A DNA stretch of 32,656 bases from contig JACDBB010000086.1 in NCBI GenBank assembly GCA_013695145.1, forward strand, positions 1 through 32,656. The letters are read 5' to 3'. The position numbers and the translations under genes are program-made. Positions 23,801-31,402 of this stretch are shown piece by piece (position 1 is the first letter of the stretch; every line of letters begins with the position of its first letter). This DNA comes from Euzebyales bacterium (GTDB lineage Bacteria; Actinomycetota; Nitriliruptoria; Euzebyales; Egibacteraceae). The notes beneath the pieces are model-generated. The model had not been told where the DNA came from and did not search any database. It saw only the letters and a program-made list of their open reading frames with translations.

Positions 23801-24295
23801 TAGCGCGAGCAGCAGCGTCCTGCCCAGCCGTTGGTCGTCAAGCAACCGGGTCCGGAAGCGCTGCCAGCGCTCCTCGAACGCCACCTGGGAGCCAACCTCG
23901 TCGAGCACCTCGACGCTCGGCGGCAGGCCGGCCTCGATCGGGCGTTCGCTGAGGAGGCGCTGCGCGAATGCGTGGAGGGTGCCGATCGCGGCGCCGTCGA
24001 TGTCGCGCAGCGCCGCTTCCCACCTGCGGTCCGTCGGGTCGGCGCGCCGGCGGTCCTCGACCGCGCCCCGGATGCGGTCGCGCAGCTCGGCGGCCGCCTT
24101 GTCCGTGAAGGTGATCGCGGCGACGTGCCGCAGCCGCTCCCCCGCGGCCACCAGGGCGACGACACGCTCCACCAGCGAGCGGGTCTTGCCCGAGCCCGCG
24201 CCGGCCTCGACGAACAGGGTGCGCTCCAGGCCATCGGGTTCGGCGCCGGTGATCCGCGCCCTGGCGGCGGCGTCCGGCAAGGTCGCAGCCCTCAC
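20864..24295 (-). CDS. addA: AddA-type helicase-nuclease (UvrD superfamily 1A)
   Basis: A 1143-residue ATP-dependent helicase and nuclease that resects double-strand breaks for RecA loading. Walker A AGAGSGKT is at 31-38, motif Ia in AAITFTDKAAAELRDRI, Walker B DEFQDT at 366-371, motif III in FVGDPKQSIYRFRRADI, motif IV-V in TTNFRTSPPVLAW and MTIHAAKGLEFP, motif VI in LLYVACTRARDHLVV. A RecB-type nuclease closes the protein: D1058 in EGYVDLLY, D1071 and K1073 in VVDYKTA. GTG 24295 overlaps the addB stop (GTGA). Many Actinomycetota use AdnAB, where both subunits are helicases; here the partner lacks a Walker A, so AddAB is the better name. Confidence 0.9.
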   Translation of the reverse strand: MRAATLPDAAARARITGAEPDGLERTLFVEAGAGSGKTRSLVERVVALVAAGERLRHVAAITFTDKAAAELRDRIRGAVEDRRRADPTDRRWEAALRDIDGAAIGTLHAFAQRLLSERPIEAGLPPSVEVLDEVGSQVAFEERWQRFRTRLLDDQRLGRTLLLALAAGVQLDHLRELAVAFEANWDLVAEPGRIPWGDGEPPPVDVRALLAEIDGVCGAAATCGDVSDKLLPKLGLIAGFADRLRAETDELERLRLLSDPGVSFKPGNAGKPANWGGKGALGDLRQRMRALEEACAGLREEVAVAALHRLAVEVARFVLEAAEERRVSGRVAFHDLLVLARGLLRGPHGNGVRAAFRQRYARLLLDEFQDTDPIQVELAVLLASPDAAAGHQAWTDTEVRPGALFFVGDPKQSIYRFRRADIGLFLQARECFAGDQPVRLTTNFRTSPPVLAWVNHVFGQLIQPVDGAQPEYQPLAPSPFRQVPADGPTVGLIGAEPHDDKPSAAQLREREAADVAGAVLVALEDRWSVLDHRDGDGREHWRAARPGDITILLPARTSLGALEQALEQRHVPYRAETSSLVYATPEVRDLFAALRAVADPTDRLALVTALRSPLFGCGDDDLLTFRKAHEGHFDLTRDQPETVPAEHPVAEATAFLAQLHRDHTWLTPSEVIDRLVRDRRLFELGFADRRPRDLWRRLRFVTDQARAWSEARGGTLREYLGWAALQASDSARVAETVLPETDDDAVRIMTIHAAKGLEFPITILSGMSTVPQTRRAGVDVVWPHDPPGAPAGIRVGGRVRTEHYTAHEPLDEQLSYHERIRLLYVACTRARDHLVVSLHRKAPSGKAGESNAELLAGANDGAPHAMALDPRPATGQLREDPLVGQPAPALQVWEADRARVLAAASVRRAVSATGIAASEGATSDPDGLPSDTAPRAAHPQGHDGIDPGLVKGPRDLELPPWIKGRYGTSVGRAVHAVLQTVDLDQQDCDLGEGMVAAVAGQCAAEGVTGREAEVAALVTAALGAPSVRASRGRPRWRETYVAAPLDGSAGPVLEGYVDLLYRTDAGLVVVDYKTAASAHDLDVRTVGYRLQGAAYAVALETATGEPVARVVFCYLTPDGAHERDVTDLPAAMAEVRQRVAASV

Positions 24296-27200
24296 GCCGG
24301 CACCTCCAGAAGCTCGAGCGCCTCAGGTTCGGCGAGCCCGATGTAGCCACGCAGCGCGGGATCCAGGCGCTTGCGCTCCCACGCGCGGCGCCGCTCGCCG
24401 GTGCCGAGCCCGTCAGGGTCGCAGCAGGCGCACGAGACGAACGGTGCGCCGCTTGGCGCGTCCGGGTGGGCGGGGAACAGGCCGGCGCCGATCCCGTCGA
24501 CGATGACCTGCAGCACGTCACGGAAGCGCTGGTCGGCCGCGGCGGTGAACACGTCGCCGATCCGCTCGAAGTCGCCCTTGGCGCTGGTGAACCAGTACTG
24601 GGCGATGACGGCAGCGTCAGGGCGGCCCAGATGAGCGCGCGCGGCGAGCGCGTAGACGGGCAGTTGCAGCTTGGTGCCACGCGCGACGGGGTCGTCACCC
24701 GACTTGAGCTCCTGGTAGCCCCTGGTGCTGCCGATCTTGTAGTCGGTCACGATGACGCGGTCCGAGGTGGTGGTCTCCAGCCGGTCGATCAGCCCGCGGA
24801 TGCGCACGCTCCGTCCGTCCGGGAGGGCGACCTCGACGGGCGGGGCGCCACCGGCGGTCCCGAATGCCAGCTCCACCGCGACGGGCCATGCCCCCAGCTG
24901 GTCGCGCCGGTGGTCGTCCTCGTCCAGCAGCCGGTCGGCGTCGGCCAGGATCCGGCGGCGGTCGTGGGACCACAGCAGCGCGTAGCCGGTCAGGCCCTGC
25001 TCGGCGTAGGCGGCGCAGCGGGCCTCGACGCACGAGCGCAGCGCGGCCCTGGCGTCTGCCGGCCAGGCCTGGTGCGGCCCGGGCACGTCGCCGGCTGCGA
25101 TCTGGTCCCGCAGCCACGCTTCGAGCGCCTCGTGGACGAGGCTGCCCCGGTGCAGCGGGCTGATCTCGAGCAGCTCCTCGGGGTTGGAGACCTCGCCCAC
25201 GCCCAGGACATGGTGGATCAGGTAGGCGTGCGGGCACTGCGCCCACACCTGCAGACGCGTCGCCGACGTCACGTGGGTCGGGTCGCTGAGATCGGGCAGC
25301 AGCTGACGGCAGCCACGCAGGTCACCGTCGAAGCGGGTGAACGCGCTGGAGCGGCGCGCCGCGACCATCTCCGCTCCGCGGGCGAGCACCCGGTCGGCGC
25401 GCAGCAGCGGATGGCTGTCGAGCCCGCCGCCGTCGCGATGGTGCTCCGAGAGCGCGCGCAGCGCCCACTCCTGGCGGGTGGCGGGCTCGGCGTCGCGCAG
25501 GACGCTGGCGGCGAAGGAGGCGTGGTGGGAATACCACGGCTGCGCTCGGTCAGAGCGCCGACCGCATGGCAGATGCCGTTGGCCGGGCTCCCGCAGCGCC
25601 TCGACGGTGTCCAGCAGCCAGCGGGACGGCGCGCGCTCCGTGCTCCGCCGCAGGTCGCCGCGCGGGAACGACAGCACGCACCGCCGGGCGGAGGCGATCG
25701 CCGCGAGCAGCTGCCGGTGCTGGACGTGCACCGCCTCGGCGCGCAGACGCAGCTGCCCGCCCGCGGCTCGTCGTTCGTCGTCGGGCAGGAGCGAGTCCTC
25801 GCGCACGCGTCCTGGGAGCACACCTTCCGCCAGACCGAGGCAGACGACCAGGTCGAGGTCCACACCCACGGCGGACGCAAGCGGGCCGGCCAGCACGCCC
25901 TCGCCGAAGCGGCCGCTGCGCCCCAGGTCGGCGTCGAGCTCCAGCTGGAGGATCCGGGCGAGCGCGCCGACGTCCGGAGCGCCATCCACGCTGTCGAGGA
26001 CGGCGATCCGGTCCAGCGCCGCGTCGACCCGGTCAGCCGCCGCCCGCTCGATGTCTGGCCAGGCGGCGCGCCGCTCCTCGGCGCCGAGATACCGCCGGAC
26101 GAGGTCGCGGACGCCTCCCACGAGCCCGGCCCAGGTGTCCGCGCGGGCCAGCCGGTCGAGTGCTTTGAACAGGGCGAGCGCGAAGCCTCGGAGGCCCTCG
26201 GCGTCGCCGGCCTCCCCCAGCAGCCGGCCGGCCAACCACGGCGGCGCGTCAGGGTCACCGTCGGCCGCCGCGGCCTCCTGGGACAGACGCGCGGCGTGGG
26301 CGGCCAGCCGGTGGTCCCAGTCGCGGCGGCCGCGGACGATTCCTGCCGCCCTGCTCACGCGCTCCCACCGGCCGACGGGCACGCGTCGGCCGCGCCGGTC
26401 ACGGACCGGTGCCGTGGCCAGCAGCTGGAGGAGGTCCTGGCGGCGGTGGCCACCCCCTGGCAGCTCGAGGAGGTCGAGGAGCCAGCGGCCGAGGAGCCGG
26501 TCGGACAGGGGCCGGACCGCCAGACCATGGGACGGCACGCCAGCCGCGGCCAGCTGCTCGTGGACCAGTCGCGCATACGGCTCGGAGGACGGGTAGAAGA
26601 CGCCGATCCGCTCGAGCGGGACACCGGCTCGTGCGGCGCCCAGGACGCGGCGCACGGCGTGCCGCGCCTCCTCCTCGGCATCGGAGACCGATACGACATC
26701 GGTCGCCGTCGGCACGACCAGCTCGGGCGGCCCGGGCAGGGGCGGCGGCGTCCGGGCACCGAGGTCGTGCAGCATCCCGGTCACCTCGGCGTCGGCGTCG
26801 GCGTCGCCCGTGCACCCCGCCAGCACCGTGACGGGTGCCCGCTCGGCGAGCCTGGCCAGCAGCGCGCACCCGCCGGCACCCAGCCACTGCGGCAGGTGGA
26901 CGACGACGTGCCCGATGTCCGCCAGGACCGGGCTCACCTCGTCCGCCGCCGCGGTCGCGGCCGCCATGAGGTCGGCCTCGGCGTACCAGCGGTCGGCCAG
27001 AATCGAACGGACGGCCCTGTGCAGTCGCACCACGTCGGCCGCGCGGTGGGACGCTTCGCCCAGCGCGTCCAGCGCGTCCGGGGTGACCTCCGACAGCTCA
27101 CGATGGGCGCGGACCAGCGCCGCCTCGGTGGCGGGGTGGTCGGCGACAGGGCCGAGCCGGCCAGGATCCTGCCTCAACACTCGCCGGACGGCCGCGGACA

Positions 27201-27495
27201 GCACCGGCGTCGACACCGGGCGCCGGCGCTGGGCGGCGAGACGCGGGGCTCCGAGCAGCTCCGCCAGCCGGTACACGGTGAGGAACGTGACACCGGCCAA
27301 CCCGGCGCCTCGGGTGGTGACCGGACCGAGGTCGCCGGATGCCAGCAGACGCCTGACCGACACGCCGACCGTGTTGGCGGGTACCACGACCGTCACCGGG
27401 CGGAGCGGATCGTCGGCCTTGGCGTCGGCGATGCGCGCGTGCAGCGCCTCGGCCGCCGGCCGGCCGTAGGGGACCCACGCCACCTCCAAGCTCAT
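24292..27495 (-). CDS. addB: AddB-type subunit (inactivated helicase fold with PD-(D/E)XK nuclease)
   Basis: A 1067-residue partner of AddA. The N-terminal region resembles a superfamily 1 helicase but the Walker A position reads VVVPANTVGVSVRRLL with no GKT, so it cannot be an ATPase; in AddB this half scans for chi. The C-terminal nuclease is intact: IRGLIDRLE, D918-Y-K920 in VIVTDYKIGS, and KLQLPVYALAAR. Cysteines for an iron-sulfur cluster occur in WAQCPHAYL and in FVSCACCDPDGLGT; the fourth cysteine of the classical pattern is replaced by Gly. ATG 27495 is chosen over the open frame upstream because a TATGCT box lies six bases before it. Confidence 0.82.
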   Translation of the reverse strand: MSLEVAWVPYGRPAAEALHARIADAKADDPLRPVTVVVPANTVGVSVRRLLASGDLGPVTTRGAGLAGVTFLTVYRLAELLGAPRLAAQRRRPVSTPVLSAAVRRVLRQDPGRLGPVADHPATEAALVRAHRELSEVTPDALDALGEASHRAADVVRLHRAVRSILADRWYAEADLMAAATAAADEVSPVLADIGHVVVHLPQWLGAGGCALLARLAERAPVTVLAGCTGDADADAEVTGMLHDLGARTPPPLPGPPELVVPTATDVVSVSDAEEEARHAVRRVLGAARAGVPLERIGVFYPSSEPYARLVHEQLAAAGVPSHGLAVRPLSDRLLGRWLLDLLELPGGGHRRQDLLQLLATAPVRDRRGRRVPVGRWERVSRAAGIVRGRRDWDHRLAAHAARLSQEAAAADGDPDAPPWLAGRLLGEAGDAEGLRGFALALFKALDRLARADTWAGLVGGVRDLVRRYLGAEERRAAWPDIERAAADRVDAALDRIAVLDSVDGAPDVGALARILQLELDADLGRSGRFGEGVLAGPLASAVGVDLDLVVCLGLAEGVLPGRVREDSLLPDDERRAAGGQLRLRAEAVHVQHRQLLAAIASARRCVLSFPRGDLRRSTERAPSRWLLDTVEALREPGQRHLPCGRRSDRAQPWYSHHASFAASVLRDAEPATRQEWALRALSEHHRDGGGLDSHPLLRADRVLARGAEMVAARRSSAFTRFDGDLRGCRQLLPDLSDPTHVTSATRLQVWAQCPHAYLIHHVLGVGEVSNPEELLEISPLHRGSLVHEALEAWLRDQIAAGDVPGPHQAWPADARAALRSCVEARCAAYAEQGLTGYALLWSHDRRRILADADRLLDEDDHRRDQLGAWPVAVELAFGTAGGAPPVEVALPDGRSVRIRGLIDRLETTTSDRVIVTDYKIGSTRGYQELKSGDDPVARGTKLQLPVYALAARAHLGRPDAAVIAQYWFTSAKGDFERIGDVFTAAADQRFRDVLQVIVDGIGAGLFPAHPDAPSGAPFVSCACCDPDGLGTGERRRAWERKRLDPALRGYIGLAEPEALELLEVPA

Positions 27496-27501
27496 CCATC
27501 G

Positions 27502-27507
27502 AGCATA
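27502..27507 (-). promoter_or_regulatory. -10 box (TATGCT) of a probable leaderless addB transcript
   Basis: On the minus strand TATGCT is followed by six bases and the addB ATG (27495). It matches the TANNNT consensus and leaderless spacing. It lies in the 63-base gap after the methyltransferase stop, so addBA probably has its own promoter in addition to any read-through. Confidence 0.5.
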
Positions 27508-27558
27508 GGGAGGCGGTGCGACAGTCCCTCCAAGAGCCGACGCCCGTTGGAGCATGGC

Positions 27559-28158
27559 TCAGGCGTGCGGCCGCGCCGCGCGCACCAGCGTGTCGATCGC
27601 GACGGCGGGCGGGTCGGTGTCGACCTCTCGCTCCACCTGCTCCGCGCGGTCGACGCGCAGCCCGTCCAGCGCCGCCGTCAACGCGCCCACGGTGTAGAGG
27701 ACGGCCGGGTCGGACGGGCCGCCGTGCCCGCGCTCGAGGTTGTCGCGGTCATGCCCGACGACCAGGACCGTGCCTCCCGGCGCGAGGTGCCCCACGGCCT
27801 CGGAGAGCAGCGCCACGACGACCTCCATGCCCGGGTGCAGGTAGGCGACCAGGACCAGATCGAACACCTCGTGCGGCCACGTCCACGACGCCAGGTCGGC
27901 GAGGACCCAGGCGACGTGCAGGCCGCGGTCGGAGGCGATCCGAGCACCCTTGTCGAGCCCTTCGCGCGAGAAGTCGACGGCGGTGACGTCCCAGCCGCGC
28001 TCGGCCAGCCACAGCGCGTTGCGGCCCTCCCCCGCGCCCAGGTCGATCGCTCTGGCCGGCGGGAGCTGTGTGAGCTCGGAGGCGATGAAGCGGTTGGGGT
28101 CCGCGGTCCACACGAGGTCGCGCTCGGCGTAGCGGGCATCCCAGCCTGAGGCGTCCAC
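27559..28158 (-). CDS. Class I SAM-dependent methyltransferase
   Basis: A 199-residue methyltransferase of the small TehB/UbiE-like group. Motif I is DLGAGEGRN (39-47), and the acidic residue at the end of strand 2 is D62 in TAVDFS, both for SAM binding. The preceding DARYAERDLVWTADPNRF is a recurring N-terminal signature in this family. GTG 28158 has a GGAG site eight bases upstream. It follows the coiled-coil protein gene by 17 bases on the same strand and probably shares its promoter. The acceptor is unknown; tellurite-resistance annotation is common for relatives but unproven. A fragment of a second such gene lies at 1010-1096. Confidence 0.85.
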   Translation of the reverse strand: MDASGWDARYAERDLVWTADPNRFIASELTQLPPARAIDLGAGEGRNALWLAERGWDVTAVDFSREGLDKGARIASDRGLHVAWVLADLASWTWPHEVFDLVLVAYLHPGMEVVVALLSEAVGHLAPGGTVLVVGHDRDNLERGHGGPSDPAVLYTVGALTAALDGLRVDRAEQVEREVDTDPPAVAIDTLVRAARPHA

Positions 28159-28175
28159 AGTTAGTGCTCCGCCGG

Positions 28176-28661
28176 CTAGCCGCCGGGGCGGGCGGCGCCG
28201 ACGTAGTCCGAGCGGCCGGCGGACGCCACGCTCACGGTCTTGCCCGTCGAGGGCGCATGGACCATCTGCCCTGGCTCCGGCTCCGGCGGGGCCGGAGCGG
28301 CCTCGGTCGAGGGCTGAGCGGTGGGCTCGGTTGTCGCCGCAGGCCCTTGCTCCGCCGGCTCCTGGACGTCGGCGCGTCGCGAGGCGACGACCGCCTCGAC
28401 GGTGGCGATGCGCTCACCGACTTCCTCGGCGTGAGCGTCCAGCTCGGACAGCCGGTCCTGCGCCCTGTGGTAGCGCTCGACGGCGCTGGAGAAGTCGGCG
28501 TCCAGCTCCGCGAGGCGCGCCTCCGCGGCGGCGAGATCATCGCGGGTCGGCTCTGCGAGGGCAGGCGGAACCAGACCGGGAGCGATGGCGAACGCCATGA
28601 CGAGCAGGACGGCGATCGCTCCTCGGACCGGCTGACCAGGGCGGGGGCTGGGCGCGCGCAC
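28176..28661 (-). CDS. Exported coiled-coil protein of unknown function
   Basis: A 161-residue protein that I cannot assign to a named family. Residues 12-36 form a signal peptide or anchor (VRGAIAVLLVMAFAIAPGLV, then PPALA). Residues about 38-100 form a coiled coil (DDLAAAEARLAELDADFSSA, then VERYHRAQDRLSELD) that resembles the N-terminal coil of NlpC/P60 hydrolases of the RipA type. The rest is Pro/Ala/Glu/Thr-rich and ends in a small polar tail; there is no NlpC/P60 catalytic domain. GTG 28661 is chosen because TACGGT lies seven bases upstream. It precedes the methyltransferase gene by 17 bases. It may be a partner of a wall hydrolase, or a truncated one. Confidence 0.6.
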   Translation of the reverse strand: MRAPSPRPGQPVRGAIAVLLVMAFAIAPGLVPPALAEPTRDDLAAAEARLAELDADFSSAVERYHRAQDRLSELDAHAEEVGERIATVEAVVASRRADVQEPAEQGPAATTEPTAQPSTEAAPAPPEPEPGQMVHAPSTGKTVSVASAGRSDYVGAARPGG

Positions 28662-28668
28662 GGCCGCA

Positions 28669-28674
28669 ACCGTA
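28669..28674 (-). promoter_or_regulatory. -10 box (TACGGT) of a probable leaderless transcript
   Basis: On the minus strand TACGGT is followed by seven bases and the GTG (28661) of the coiled-coil protein. Box form and spacing are the same as at DUF4191 and close to addB, which also decides the start codon here. Confidence 0.45.
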
Positions 28675-28812
28675 GCCGGTCGCGACGCATCACCCAAGCG
28701 CGTGCTCCCACCAACAGCGGGGCACGCTCGCGCAGCCCCTCTTCGGGGCCAGTTGACGACCAGGTCCGAAACCCGCTGGTCCCCCGGTCCATCAAGGGCT
28801 ACAACAGGTCGC

Positions 28813-30324
28813 ATGCACACCGACTTCGCCGCCTGCTACCGAGCCGTCGCCAGCCGCGACGCGCGCTTCGACGGGCGTGTGTACACGGCCGTTGAGACCA
28901 CGAGGATCTACTGCCGGCCGAGCTGTCCCGCGCGCACCCCGCTGCAGCACCACGTGCGGTTCTACGCCCACCCCGCCGCCGCGGAGCGCGACGGGTTCCG
29001 GCCGTGCAGGCGCTGCCGCCCCGAGGTCAGCCCCGACGCGCCAGACTGGGACGTCAGGGCGGACGTGGCTGGCCGGGCGCTGCGCCTGATCGCCGACGGG
29101 CTGATCGACGACGAGGGCGTCGCCAGCGTCGCCGCCCGGCTCGGGGTCACGCCGCGCCATCTCCACCGCCTGCTGGTCGCCGAGGTGGGTGCTGGCCCGC
29201 TGGCCATCGCTCGGAGCCGCCGCGCCCAGCTCGCGCGCCAGCTGCTGGAGCGCACCGACTGGCCGGTCACCCGCGTGGCCTTCGCCGCGGGATTCTCCAG
29301 CGTCCGCCAGTTCAACGACACGCTGCAGGCGATCTACCGGTGCACCCCCACCAGGCTGCGCGCCTCCAGGCCCGCAGACGCGGGGCCCGACACGCTGACG
29401 CTGCGGCTGGGCTACCGGCCGCCGCTCGCTTCCCAGTCGCTGCTCGCCTACCTGGCCCCGCGCGCGATCCCCGGCGTCGAAGAGGTGGTCGGCGGCTGCT
29501 ACCGCCGGACCGTCGCGCAGGACGGCGGGGCGGTCGTCCTGGAGCTCGAGGCGGTGCCCGCCCGCAGGCACGTGCTGCTGCGGCTGCACAGTCCCGACCC
29601 GCGCCGCCTGACCCGCGTGGCGCAGCGCGCCAGGCGGATCTTCGACCTGACGGCCGACCCGTCGGCGGTGGCCGAGGCGCTGGGCGGCGACCCGCTGCTC
29701 GGGCCGCTGGTCGCCAGCCGCCCCGGTCTGCGCGTACCAGGCTGCTACGACGGTTTCGAGCTGGCCGTGCGAGCGATCCTCGGTCAGCAGGTGTCGGTAG
29801 CCGCCGCCACGACGACGGCGGGACGGTTGGTCGCGGCGTTCGGCAAGCCGCTGGACGCCGCGCGGACGGGAGTCGGCCCGCAACGAGTGCCCGGCGGGCT
29901 GACGCACACGTTCCCGGACGCCGCGACGCTCGCCGCGGCCGACGTCGCGTCGATCGGCATGCCGTCACGGCGTGCGGCCGCCGTACGCGCACTGGCGGCG
30001 GCTGTCGCGGAGGACCGTGTTGTCCTGGATGGCACCGCCGACCCGGCCATGATGCAGCGTCGCCTCGCCCGCCTGCCGGGCATCGGCCCCTGGACCGTCG
30101 CCTACGTCGCGCTACGGGCGCTGCGCGACCCCGACGCCTTCCCCGCCAGCGACCTCGGCCTGCTCCGGGCCGCCGGTCGGTACGACCCCGCCCTGGAGGA
30201 CCAGCGGGCGCTCGCAGCCCGCGCCGAGGCATGGCGCCCGTGGCGCGGCTACGCCGCCCTCCACCTTTGGACCTCGAGCGCCACCGCGCACGCCACGACC
30301 GACAGACAAGGACCTCTCTCATGA
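28813..30324 (+). CDS. alkA: Ada-type sensor / AraC regulator fused to AlkA DNA glycosylase
   Basis: A 503-residue three-part alkylation-response protein. Residues 1-75 are the Ada zinc domain with C34, C38, C65 and C68 (YCRPSC, PCRRC); C34 corresponds to the E. coli Ada cysteine that takes methyl from phosphotriesters. Residues 80-195 are an AraC-type double helix-turn-helix. Residues 200-503 are AlkA 3-methyladenine glycosylase, with ILGQQVSVAAATTTAGRL, the helix-hairpin-helix LPGIGPWTVAYVALRAL and catalytic D447 in FPASDLGLL. It can sense damage, activate transcription and excise the lesion. A TACAAC box lies seven bases before ATG 28813. Its stop overlaps the ogt start (ATGA). Confidence 0.93.
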   Translation: MHTDFAACYRAVASRDARFDGRVYTAVETTRIYCRPSCPARTPLQHHVRFYAHPAAAERDGFRPCRRCRPEVSPDAPDWDVRADVAGRALRLIADGLIDDEGVASVAARLGVTPRHLHRLLVAEVGAGPLAIARSRRAQLARQLLERTDWPVTRVAFAAGFSSVRQFNDTLQAIYRCTPTRLRASRPADAGPDTLTLRLGYRPPLASQSLLAYLAPRAIPGVEEVVGGCYRRTVAQDGGAVVLELEAVPARRHVLLRLHSPDPRRLTRVAQRARRIFDLTADPSAVAEALGGDPLLGPLVASRPGLRVPGCYDGFELAVRAILGQQVSVAAATTTAGRLVAAFGKPLDAARTGVGPQRVPGGLTHTFPDAATLAAADVASIGMPSRRAAAVRALAAAVAEDRVVLDGTADPAMMQRRLARLPGIGPWTVAYVALRALRDPDAFPASDLGLLRAAGRYDPALEDQRALAARAEAWRPWRGYAALHLWTSSATAHATTDRQGPLS

Positions 30325-30827
30325 CAACGCTGTACGCCACGACGATGACCACCCCTGTAGCCCCCCTGACGCTGATGGTCGACGGCGACGACCTCGTCGC
30401 GGCCGGCTTCACCGCCGACGCCGCGGCGCTGCAGGCACGCCTCGGCCCGGCCCGGCGACGCGCGGACATGCGGTTGTCACCCGAGCTCGGGCCCGTCACC
30501 AAGGCGCTGGACGCCTACTTCGACGGCGACCTGTCCGCCCTTGACGGGCTGCCCGTGGTACAGGACGGCACCGAGAACCAGCAGCGGGTCTGGTCCGCGC
30601 TCCGGGACATCCCACCCGGGGCGCCCGTCAGCTACACGGAGCTCGCCCGCCGCGTGGGCAACACCCGTGCGGTGCGCGCGGCCGGCTCGGCGTGCGGGCG
30701 CAACCACGTCGCTCCGATCGTGCCGTGCCACCGCGTGGTGCGCAGCGACGGGACGCTCGGCGGCTACGGCTACGGCCTGCCCGTCAAGCGCTGGCTCCTC
30801 GACCACGAGCACCATCACGCCCCCTAG
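30321..30827 (+). CDS. ogt: Methylated-DNA-protein-cysteine methyltransferase
   Basis: A 168-residue suicide repair protein that removes methyl groups from O6-methylguanine. The active-site motif PCHRV contains C136 in PIVPCHRVVRSDGTLGGYG, and the helix-turn-helix region reads SYTELARRVGNTRAVRAAGS with the arginine finger. The N-terminal 75 residues are the usual non-catalytic domain. ATG 30321 overlaps the stop of the Ada-AlkA fusion (ATGA), so both are made together and are probably under its Ada control. Its TAG stop lies inside the left arm of a perfect hairpin shared with the convergent LysM lipoprotein gene. Confidence 0.94.
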   Translation: MTTLYATTMTTPVAPLTLMVDGDDLVAAGFTADAAALQARLGPARRRADMRLSPELGPVTKALDAYFDGDLSALDGLPVVQDGTENQQRVWSALRDIPPGAPVSYTELARRVGNTRAVRAAGSACGRNHVAPIVPCHRVVRSDGTLGGYGYGLPVKRWLLDHEHHHAP

Positions 30828-30856
30828 CAGAGGCACGCGCGCCCCTGCTAGGGGGC
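30819..30856. terminator. Perfect bidirectional hairpin containing both stop codons
   Basis: GCCCCCTAGCAG (30819-30830) and CTGCTAGGGGGC (30845-30856) are perfect 12-base reverse complements around a 14-base loop. The ogt stop TAG (30825-30827) is in the left arm, and the stop of the convergent LysM gene is the same triplet in the right arm, so both proteins end in Ala-Pro. No T-run follows on either side. Position between two convergent genes makes a two-way terminator the simplest reading. Confidence 0.75.
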
Positions 30857-31228
30857 GGTCGCGGGGATCGTCAGCTCGTCACCGGGGAACAGCGCATTGG
30901 GGTCGTCCAGCCCGTTGGCCTCGACCAGCGCCTCCACCGTCGTGTCGAAGCGCTGGGCGATGCCGGACAGCGTGTCGCCGGACTGGACCTCGTAGACCTC
31001 GCCGGACGCCGTGGGCGTGGTCGCCGTGGTCTCAGGCGTGGGCGAGGGGGTATCGGCGGGCGCAGTAGTGGCCGGCCCCTCGGTCGGGTCCACATTGGCC
31101 GGCCCCTGCTCTGTGGCGGCGTCGGTCGGATCCAGGTCCGCGTCGATGCCGTCGTCGTCGCCGCCGCACCCGACGAGCAGCAGCGCGCAGGTGAGAAGAC
31201 CGGTGGTGAAGTTGCGGATCCGTCGCAT
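30848..31228 (-). CDS. LysM-domain lipoprotein
   Basis: A 126-residue lipoprotein. ATG 31228 has a GGGAG site seven bases upstream; the frame is open further, but that part lacks a signal and overlaps the divergent yqgE gene. The lipobox LVGC gives lipid-bearing C21. Residues 22-76 are an acidic, then Thr/Pro/Ala-rich linker. Residues about 77-124 are one LysM domain (YEVQSGDTLSGIAQRFDTTV, then DELTIP at the end) that binds peptidoglycan. There is no catalytic domain, so it may anchor or sense the cell wall. It diverges from yqgE across 189 bases and converges on ogt. Confidence 0.85.
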   Translation of the reverse strand: MRRIRNFTTGLLTCALLLVGCGGDDDGIDADLDPTDAATEQGPANVDPTEGPATTAPADTPSPTPETTATTPTASGEVYEVQSGDTLSGIAQRFDTTVEALVEANGLDDPNALFPGDELTIPATAP

Positions 31229-31402
31229 CGGCAGGCTCCCGGGACCGTGGAAGGTGATCCAACCACACCGGCGGCGCGCTGCACAGCAGGTCACGGAAAG
31301 TGCCGCCATGATCACCCGACAGTTTGGGGTTCTCGACCGCCTCCCGGGGTCGCCTGACGCCCGCCGCACACACCTCGCAGCGATGGCCATAGGTTGCTGA
31401 CG

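Noticed and set aside
24466-28149. Plus-strand open frame of 1227 codons opposite addB, addA end and the methyltransferase
   Set aside because: It is antisense to genes with clear motifs, rich in Arg/Gly/Gln without any domain, and is explained by lack of stop codons in high-GC DNA.
31251-31316. GGTGATC and GATCACC as arms of a regulatory hairpin between the LysM lipoprotein and yqgE
   Set aside because: Only seven bases, separated by more than 50 bases, so chance is likely in this sequence.
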